This document shows, in pieces, positions 59,251 through 64,000 of a stretch of 64,000 bases of DNA. The position numbers and the translations under genes are program-made. The stretch's first letter is position 1. Every line of letters begins with the position of its first letter. Source of the DNA: Clostridiales bacterium (lineage in GTDB: Bacteria; Bacillota; Clostridia; Christensenellales; Aristaeellaceae); the NCBI GenBank assembly GCA_004556395.1, contig SFHK01000013.1:1-64000 (forward strand). The letters run 5' to 3'. The notes under the pieces were generated by a model that had not been told where the DNA came from, did no database searches, and saw nothing but the letters and a program-made list of their open reading frames with translations.

Positions 59251-59829
59251 GTGCGGACGTCATGGAAGGAACTGATCGACGAAATCAACGGGTGTGAAAA
59301 GTGCCGCCTGTGCGAAAAGCGCACGCGCGTGGTGCCCGGCGAGGGAAACCCGAACGCCGACCTGATGTTCATCGGCGAGGGCCCGGGGCGCGACGAAGAC
59401 GAGCAGGGACGGCCGTTTGTGGGCGTGAGCGGGCAGCTGCTGGATCGCATGATTCACGCCATCGGCATGGAGCGCACGGAGGTGTACATCGCCAACGTCG
59501 TCAAGTGCCGCCCGCCGATGAACCGCAATCCGGAGCCGGACGAGGCGGCGGCGTGCCTGCCATATCTGCGCTCGCAGTTCGTGCTGGTTTCGCCGAAGGT
59601 GATCGTGCTTCTGGGCAAGGTGGCCTGCCGCTATGTGCTCGGCGAGGAAGCGCCGATTTCCCGCATGCGCGGGCACTGGATTGAGCGCAAGGGCATCTGG
59701 TTCATGCCTACATACCATCCCAGCGCGCTGCTGCGCGAGCCCGCGAAGAAGCGCGAGGCGTGGGAGGATTTCAAAATGGTCAGGGACAAGCTGGCGGAGG
59801 TAGGCGGCATTGGAAAAGTTCAGGAGTGA
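59251..59829 (+). CDS. Uracil-DNA glycosylase, family 4 (iron-sulfur)
   Basis: Predicted 192 residues with GTG start (GAGGAGGGG upstream). Removes uracil from DNA. Four cluster cysteines are in the family 4 spacing: Cys15 and Cys18 in CEKC, Cys86 and Cys102. Motif A IGEGPGRDED (41-50), PFVGVSGQLL, and motif B His in TYHPSALL (His156). Overlaps the paralogue at 59810 by 20 bases. Confidence 0.92.
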   Translation: MRTSWKELIDEINGCEKCRLCEKRTRVVPGEGNPNADLMFIGEGPGRDEDEQGRPFVGVSGQLLDRMIHAIGMERTEVYIANVVKCRPPMNRNPEPDEAAACLPYLRSQFVLVSPKVIVLLGKVACRYVLGEEAPISRMRGHWIERKGIWFMPTYHPSALLREPAKKREAWEDFKMVRDKLAEVGGIGKVQE

Positions 59830-60385
59830 AATGGCCGGGCATTTTACGGAGATCTACGAAGGAAACGCGCGCTCGCTGGTGTTCGGCGAGGGCTCGTTTC
59901 ATAGTAGGCTGATGATGATCGGCGAAGCGCCCGGCGAGCAGGAAACGCTGAAGGGACGGCCGTTCGTCGGCAAGGCCGGGAAGAATCTGGATGAATTTCT
60001 GCAAATGAGCGGGCTGAAGCGGGAGGAAATTTATATCACAAACACCGTGAAGTTTCGCCCCACAAAGCGCTCCGACGCGGGACGGCTGGTCAACCGGCCG
60101 CCGACGAAGGAGGAAATCGCGCTGTTCCTGCCGTGGCTGAAGCGGGAAATCGCGCTCGTCGCGCCGGATTGCATCGCCACGCTGGGCAATGTGCCGCTGA
60201 AGGCGCTGGCGGGCGACAGGGTTGTGATTGGCGACGTGCACGGGCAGTTTCTGGAATGCGAGGGGCGCGTGCTGTATCCGCTGTACCATCCCGCGAGCCT
60301 GATTTACAATCCGTCGCTTCGCGGCGTGTACGCGGAGGACGTGAAGCGGCTGGGCGATTGGCTGAGGAACCGGGAAAATGGATGA
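59810..60385 (+). CDS. UDG-family paralogue lacking iron-sulfur cysteines
   Basis: Predicted 191 residues from a TTG at 59810 (GGAGGTAGG upstream); ATG at 59831 with CAGGAG is the alternative. Fold and motifs of family 4 UDGs are kept: IGEAPGEQET (37-46), GRPFVGKAGKNLDEF, TNTVKFRPTK, and LYHPASL with His160. The four cluster cysteines are gone: the N-terminal pair is missing and Phe stands where Cys86 and Cys102 are. Only Cys121 and Cys150 remain, both elsewhere. It also has a longer insert around 86-100. It may be an active glycosylase of another specificity or a partner of the first one. Overlaps both neighbours (20 and 8 bases). Confidence 0.85.
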   Translation: MEKFRSEMAGHFTEIYEGNARSLVFGEGSFHSRLMMIGEAPGEQETLKGRPFVGKAGKNLDEFLQMSGLKREEIYITNTVKFRPTKRSDAGRLVNRPPTKEEIALFLPWLKREIALVAPDCIATLGNVPLKALAGDRVVIGDVHGQFLECEGRVLYPLYHPASLIYNPSLRGVYAEDVKRLGDWLRNRENG

Positions 60386-61529
60386 GATCGTCGTTTCAAA
60401 GCGTCCGAACGGGCGCTTTTCTGCGTTTTCGGCGGCGTGCGGCTATACGCGGGCGGAGCGCGCGTTTCTGAAGAAGCACGCGTTTTCCCCGCGCAACCCA
60501 CTGTTTGCCAACGGGCCGGTGCGGTTTGTGACGGTGAATGGGAAAGACGGCGTTCGCGCGCGGGTTATGACCGGTGCGGATCGCGTGTATGAAGCGCGGA
60601 CGGGCTGCAAACGAGGGTATTTCGCGCTGCTCGACTCCGCGGGCGACGAGGACGCGGTGCGGGCGGCGTTGGAGGAAGCCTGCCGTCTTCAGCGCGAGTG
60701 GGGAAATGTGGAGATGGTCGGACCCTTGTCGCCCGACGGAAGCGGCTTCCTATGCGGCGTGGGCGCGGCGGCCGCGGACGAAGTGGCGGCTGAGGATAAT
60801 CCATGTGGCGTACAGATCGCTGCGGGCAATTCTGCTGCGGAGCGCGAGCTTCCGCGGCTGGAGACAGTGGACGAGACATGCGGCGTTCGCGTGCCGGAGG
60901 AGAACCCGCTCAGGGGAATCGCGGCGGTCGCGGATAATTCGCGCGGCGTACTGACCGGCGCGTGCAATCCCGCGGCGGAGCGCGTGCTTTTGAAGCTGGG
61001 CGCGCGTGCGGAGACGGTGGACGAGGCGTACTGCGTTCGCGTGCCGGAGGAGAACCCGCTCAGGGAAACCGCGGCGCGCGCCGCGAGTCGGTTCGGGCTG
61101 CGTGTGGAGCCGTTGAAGGCCGCGCCGCTTCGCGAAAAGTGGCTGCGGCGGATTCTGGCGCTGTCCGGGGAGCGGGAGAAAAACGAGGTTGCCGGGCTGC
61201 TTACATGCCTGCGGCCGCTGGTGGACGGAACACATTCGTTCGCCGTGTGCGCGGGAGAAGACGTGCGGGGGTATCTGCTGGCGCTTCGCGAGCGGAAGGG
61301 GCGTCTCCGCTTTACGACGCTGCTCACGAAGCCGGGCGCGTTTTCCGCGCCGGCCGCGGCGATGCTCCTGAGCGCGGCGGCGGACGCGTGCATCGAAAGT
61401 GGGGAGAAGTGGGTGGAAGCGTCGGTCATCCGGCGGGACAATCTGCGCTCCCGCGCGCTGCCGGAACGCTTCCGAGCGCGTGTGGTACGCCGTTACACTC
61501 GATATATCTTAAATGTATCAATAAATTAA
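60378..61529 (+). CDS. GNAT-like protein with internal duplication, unknown function
   Basis: Predicted 383 residues. The first 120 residues (FVTVNGKDGVRARVMTGADR, GYFALLDSAGDEDAVRAALEEA, GNVEMVGPLSPDGSGFLCGV) and the C-terminal part (FAVCAGEDVRGYLLALRERKGRLRF, TTLLTKPG) resemble a split N-acetyltransferase fold of the YghO-like kind, but I am not sure. Residues 140-235 hold a 46- and a 50-residue copy of one segment, both ending VDE...RVPEENPLR. It starts inside the UDG paralogue (8-base overlap), so it is translated with it. Confidence 0.7.
   Translation: MDEIVVSKRPNGRFSAFSAACGYTRAERAFLKKHAFSPRNPLFANGPVRFVTVNGKDGVRARVMTGADRVYEARTGCKRGYFALLDSAGDEDAVRAALEEACRLQREWGNVEMVGPLSPDGSGFLCGVGAAAADEVAAEDNPCGVQIAAGNSAAERELPRLETVDETCGVRVPEENPLRGIAAVADNSRGVLTGACNPAAERVLLKLGARAETVDEAYCVRVPEENPLRETAARAASRFGLRVEPLKAAPLREKWLRRILALSGEREKNEVAGLLTCLRPLVDGTHSFAVCAGEDVRGYLLALRERKGRLRFTTLLTKPGAFSAPAAAMLLSAAADACIESGEKWVEASVIRRDNLRSRALPERFRARVVRRYTRYILNVSIN
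60795..61082 (+). repeat. In-gene tandem duplication, 138 and 150 bp
   Basis: Copy 1 60795-60932, copy 2 60933-61082, adjacent and in frame (46 and 50 codons). The second copy has 12 extra bases (GGCGCGCGTGCG region near 60999-61010). The last 60 bases of each copy are nearly identical (GTGCCGGAGGAGAACCCGCT in both, offset 150); the first halves have diverged. Confidence 0.85.
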
Positions 61530-61538
61530 CAGAAAAAC

Positions 61539-61570
61539 GCGCGCCGGGGGGTTTTCACGGCGCGCTTTTT
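61539..61570 (+). terminator. Terminator after the UDG operon
   Basis: GCGCGCCG/CGGCGCGC (61539-61546 with 61558-61565), 11-base loop, then TTTTT; AAAAA before the stem makes it usable for the minus-strand gene ending at 61613 too. Confidence 0.75.
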
Positions 61571-61612
61571 GTGTATGATAGTACTTGCGTTTTTGAGACG
61601 GGAAACGGGCCG

Positions 61613-62077
61613 TTATCGGGCGAAAATCTGGGATACGTACACGAATCCCTGCGCCGTGATGGCCACGCCCACGCCCATGCGCGTCCACTGGCTGCCGAGC
61701 AGCGTCTGCCGGTGACCGGTGGAGGAGGACAGGAACTGCGCCTGCGCGTGGGTCACGTCGCGCGAACGCGCAATGTTCTCGGAGGCGTATGTATAGGGTA
61801 CGCCGAAGGTGGTGAGCATCTTACGGATGTCGCCGTAGGTAGGCGACGTGTGGGCGAAGTAGCCGCCGGACAGCATGTCCTGCGCCTTGATCCGTGCCAC
61901 GGAGCACAGAGCGGGGTCGACGGTCAGCGCGTTCAGTCCGTAGTGGGCGCGGTCTTCGTTGACAAGGCGGATGAGAGTCTGCTCGGCGGACTCGGCCGTC
62001 TCCGCCCACGCCGGGAAACAGGAGAGCAGAAGCAGAACGGCCAAGGCAAGTATGGCGGGTTTTCGGAATCGGGTCAT
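61613..62077 (-). CDS. Secreted CAP-domain (SCP/YkwD-like) protein
   Basis: Predicted 154 residues. Signal peptide about 1-25 (KPAILALAVLLLLSCFPAWA). CAP domain: TLIRLVNEDRAHYGLNALTVDPALCSVARIKAQDM, YFAHTSPTYGDI (the His of the CAP cavity), SENIARSRD and GHRQTLLGSQWTRMGVGVA. The family acts outside the cell, often near spore or cell wall; activity unknown. The start at 62077 has AAAGGAG 10 bases upstream; a longer frame to 62194 covers the promoter. Confidence 0.88.
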   Translation of the reverse strand: MTRFRKPAILALAVLLLLSCFPAWAETAESAEQTLIRLVNEDRAHYGLNALTVDPALCSVARIKAQDMLSGGYFAHTSPTYGDIRKMLTTFGVPYTYASENIARSRDVTHAQAQFLSSSTGHRQTLLGSQWTRMGVGVAITAQGFVYVSQIFAR

Positions 62078-62113
62078 GAGAGAGTCGCTCCTTTCGTATA
62101 CCGGAATGGCTCC

Positions 62114-62142
62114 ATCATACCGCAGGAACGCGCACGTGTAAA
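62114..62142 (-). promoter_or_regulatory. Promoter of the CAP-protein gene
   Basis: Minus strand TTTACA (complement of 62137-62142), 17-base spacer, TATGAT (complement of 62114-62119). Confidence 0.6.
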
Positions 62143-62210
62143 CGATTTTGCCAGCGCGCTTCCATGGGAATCTTCGCCGCATGGTTTGAATCAACAGGAG
62201 GGATTTATAT

Positions 62211-62594
62211 ATGAAATTGATTAAGTGCCCCAGGTGTGAACTGAATTACATCACGGAAAACGAGAAAATCTGCTCCGTGTGCAAGCGCGACGTGAAGGGC
62301 GAGGTCGAGCAGGACGATCTGGTCGAGCTCTGCTCCGAGTGCGGCGAGCATCCGGCGATGCCGGGTCAGGAAATCTGCATCTACTGCTTCAAGGAGATGC
62401 AGCGCCGCAGCGAGGCCTCTTCGACCGACGACAACGGCGGCATGGAGCCGGAGGAAACCAGCCTCAGCATCGATCCCGTCAGCACGATGGACGAAATCGA
62501 CATCGAGCTGCCCGATTCGTCTGAATCCCCGTTCGGCGACGAGAAGTTTGACGACGAGGACGACGAGGACAAGGAAGACGAAGAGGAGGAGTAA
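62211..62594 (+). CDS. Zinc-ribbon protein with acidic tail
   Basis: Predicted 127 residues. Three CxxC knuckles and one further pair in the first 60 residues (CPRC 6-9, CSVC 21-24, CSEC 42-45, CIYC 56-59), forming two zinc sites. After a Ser/Glu-rich linker the last 20 or so residues are almost only Asp, Glu and Lys. Such acidic tails contact basic proteins or RNA polymerase; no function is known. Ribosome site GGAGGG. The phosphoesterase gene starts 2 bases after its stop. Confidence 0.8.
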   Translation: MKLIKCPRCELNYITENEKICSVCKRDVKGEVEQDDLVELCSECGEHPAMPGQEICIYCFKEMQRRSEASSTDDNGGMEPEETSLSIDPVSTMDEIDIELPDSSESPFGDEKFDDEDDEDKEDEEEE

Positions 62595-62596
62595 CG

Positions 62597-63295
62597 GTGA
62601 CCGTATACGCAATCGCCGATCTGCATTTGCCCGCCGGGACCAACAAGCCCATGGACATCTTTGGTGCGCACTGGGAACGTCACTTTGAGCGCATCAGCGA
62701 GGATTGGCGCGCGCGTGTAACGGAAGAGGACATCGTTCTTCTGCCCGGAGACATCAGCTGGGCCATGCGATTAGAGGACGCGTGCATGGATCTTGACGCC
62801 ATCGGCCGTCTGCCGGGTGTCAAGATTCTGACGCGCGGCAACCACGACTACTGGTGGAGCTCCATCAGCCGCGTCCGCGAGAAGCTGACGGGAAACACCT
62901 ATGCGCTTCAGAACGACGCGATGAAGCTGGGCGGCCTGCTGTTCGCGGGCACGCGCGGCTGGATGCTGCCGGAAAAGGATACGGCGGACGACGATCGGCG
63001 CATCTTCGCGCGCGAGTGCCAGCGGCTTGATATGTCGCTGGAACGGGCGCGCAGGCTGGACGCGGACGCGCCGCTGATCTGCATGCTCCACTATCCACCA
63101 CTGATGGACGGAAATCGCGACAACGAAATGACGCGCATCCTGAAGGCCTATGGCGTACATACCGTCGTATATGGGCATCTGCACGGCGCGGCGATCTGCG
63201 GCGCGTTTCAGGGCGAGCAGGATGGCATACGATATCGGCTGGTTTCCTGCGATTCGCTCGGCCTCCGGCTCTGTCCCATCTGGCAAACCGAATAA
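62597..63295 (+). CDS. Metallophosphoesterase
   Basis: Predicted 232 residues, GTG start with GAGGAGGAG upstream (inside the acidic-tail codons). Calcineurin-like motifs: AIADLHLP, LLPGDISWAM, TRGNHDYWW, MLHYPP, VYGHLHG; metal ligands complete. COG1768-like phosphohydrolase; substrate unknown. Coupled to the zinc-ribbon gene. Confidence 0.88.
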   Translation: MTVYAIADLHLPAGTNKPMDIFGAHWERHFERISEDWRARVTEEDIVLLPGDISWAMRLEDACMDLDAIGRLPGVKILTRGNHDYWWSSISRVREKLTGNTYALQNDAMKLGGLLFAGTRGWMLPEKDTADDDRRIFARECQRLDMSLERARRLDADAPLICMLHYPPLMDGNRDNEMTRILKAYGVHTVVYGHLHGAAICGAFQGEQDGIRYRLVSCDSLGLRLCPIWQTE

Positions 63296-63321
63296 TCGAC
63301 TTCAATCGAACAGGTATCTCG

Positions 63322-63354
63322 GCGCTTTCCCGCGAAAAGGGAGGGCGCTTTTTT
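63322..63354 (+). terminator. Terminator before mraZ
   Basis: GCGCTTTCCC/GGGAGGGCGC (63322-63331 with 63339-63348, two G-T pairs), 7-base loop, then six T (63349-63354). Confidence 0.75.
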
Positions 63355-63425
63355 CATGCGCTGATGAAGTGAAACGCAGATGTACGCACTCAACAACAAT
63401 TTAACGCGGATAAATTGGCGTTTGA

Positions 63426-63471
63426 GTGGGAAATTTCGTCCATAGGAGTGGTATTTTGTCGAGCGAGGTGG
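63426..63471 (+). promoter_or_regulatory. Three GTGG repeats before mraZ, candidate MraZ boxes
   Basis: GTGG at 63426-63429, 63448-63451 and 63468-63471, each in the context (A/G)GTGG(G/T)A, 22 and 20 bases apart, about two helical turns, the last abutting the -10 box. MraZ represses its own promoter through direct repeats in other bacteria, with different spacing. Confidence 0.4.
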
Positions 63472-63477
63472 TATAAT
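63469..63477 (+). promoter_or_regulatory. Extended -10 promoter of mraZ
   Basis: TGGTATAAT: TG, one base, perfect TATAAT (63472-63477), about 50 bases before the mraZ start. Confidence 0.65.
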
Positions 63478-63529
63478 TAGGAGCGTATAGGAGCAAAACA
63501 GTGATGCGAAAGGGGGTGGGCGCTTGAGC

Positions 63530-64000
63530 ATGGAGTCATTTACCGGAAGCGCGGTGCATACCATCGATCCCAAGGGCCGAGTGTTCATCCCCACCAACTA
63601 TCGCGAAGCGCTGGGCGGCGACTTCACCATCGCGCTGAACAACGACCTGCGGACGATCGCCATGTACCCGCGGGAGATCTGGCGCGAGAAGTGCGAAGCG
63701 TATGGACGGATTCCCGACGCGGACCGAGTGGGACGCAACTTCGTCCGCTACGTCATGGGAAACACCTACACCGGCTGTAACCTGGACGGGCAGGGGCGCA
63801 TCCTGATTCCGCAGACCCTGCGCGCCATGTTCGGGCTGATGGAGCAGAAGGACATTCGCTTCATCGGCGTGGGCGAGTATCTGGAGCTGTGGAACATCGA
63901 GCAGTACCACGGCCTCACGATGACGCCGAACGACGAGGCGGATCGCATTCTCGATTACATTTACGATACGTATTTCAAAGCGCCGGCCGGGCACGAAGCG
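63530..64000 (+). CDS. mraZ: MraZ transcriptional regulator (cut by window edge)
   Basis: 157 residues visible, still open at 64000. AbrB-like DNA-binding protein that represses the division and cell-wall (dcw) cluster, of which it is the first gene. Two copies of the motif D-x-K-G-R / D-x-Q-G-R: HTIDPKGRVFIPTNYRE and CNLDGQGRILIPQTLRA, as the family requires. Already slightly longer than the usual 143 or so residues. Start: ATG at 63530; a TTG two codons earlier (63524) sits at better distance from AGGGGG (63511-63516) and cannot be ruled out. Confidence 0.9.
   Translation, partial: MESFTGSAVHTIDPKGRVFIPTNYREALGGDFTIALNNDLRTIAMYPREIWREKCEAYGRIPDADRVGRNFVRYVMGNTYTGCNLDGQGRILIPQTLRAMFGLMEQKDIRFIGVGEYLELWNIEQYHGLTMTPNDEADRILDYIYDTYFKAPAGHEA

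Overview
The window looks like a chromosomal contig from a GC-rich, low-copy-number Gram-positive bacterium of the Clostridia (Firmicutes), probably a gut or rumen anaerobe. Reasons: the gene order yerC-pcrA-ligA, yicC-rpoZ-coaBC-priA-def-fmt-rsmB-rlmN-prpC-prkC-rsgA-rpe and gerM-rph-rdgB-ysnB is the Firmicutes order; there are a T-box leader, a PyrR attenuator, a CcpA-type cre site and strong Shine-Dalgarno sequences; and mraZ at the right edge opens the division/cell-wall cluster. Nothing in the window identifies the genus. No rRNA, tRNA, CRISPR array, transposase or prophage was seen.

Layout. 1-790: an AT-richer end with a 40-residue peptide gene coupled to a truncated gene (minus strand). 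792-7581 (minus): a secreted beta-propeller-like protein, a UroD-like protein, and a marR-autoregulated heterodimeric ABC exporter. 7787-12275 (plus): a third ABC exporter, then fructokinase, a 2-hydroxyacid dehydrogenase and an inositol-phosphatase-like protein. 12460-14478 (minus): a large glycoside-hydrolase-like protein. 14641-34775 (plus): a long housekeeping block for replication and repair (pcrA, ligA, priA), transcription (rpoZ), coenzyme A synthesis (coaBC), translation and rRNA modification (def, fmt, rsmB, rlmN, rsgA) and the PASTA kinase/phosphatase pair. Many of its genes overlap by 1-22 bases. 34869-41424 (plus): an L,D-transpeptidase lipoprotein, a PyrR-attenuated pyrR-uraA operon, and gerM followed by a fused rph-rdgB and ysnB. 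41640-43046 (minus): a sulfatase. 43231-44679: guaB. 44884-51322 (plus): a pectin-oligomer uptake and degradation operon (GH105, two permeases, binding protein, polysaccharide deacetylase, PL22 lyase) with a perfect cre site on its promoter. 51356-58954: a tyrosine T-box leader, an aminotransferase, tyrS and a tightly packed run of small-enzyme genes. 59019-61529: a small membrane protein, two adjacent uracil-DNA-glycosylase paralogues and a GNAT-like protein. 61613-64000: a secreted CAP-domain protein (minus), a zinc-ribbon protein with an acidic tail, a phosphoesterase and mraZ (cut by the edge).

Most unusual content. RsmB carries about 200 extra N-terminal residues, of which 174 are 15 near-perfect copies of an 11/12-residue basic, aromatic repeat; the codon pattern suggests growth by doublets. 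Three other short tandem duplications occur: decayed copies of gene 3' ends lie just beyond the inositol-phosphatase gene and beyond the sulfatase gene, both still in frame, and a 46/50-codon duplication lies inside the GNAT-like gene. The second UDG paralogue has lost all four iron-sulfur cysteines. gmk and remA are absent from their usual place between yicC and rpoZ. RNase PH and RdgB are fused, and UraA has an unusual insertion of roughly 80 residues.
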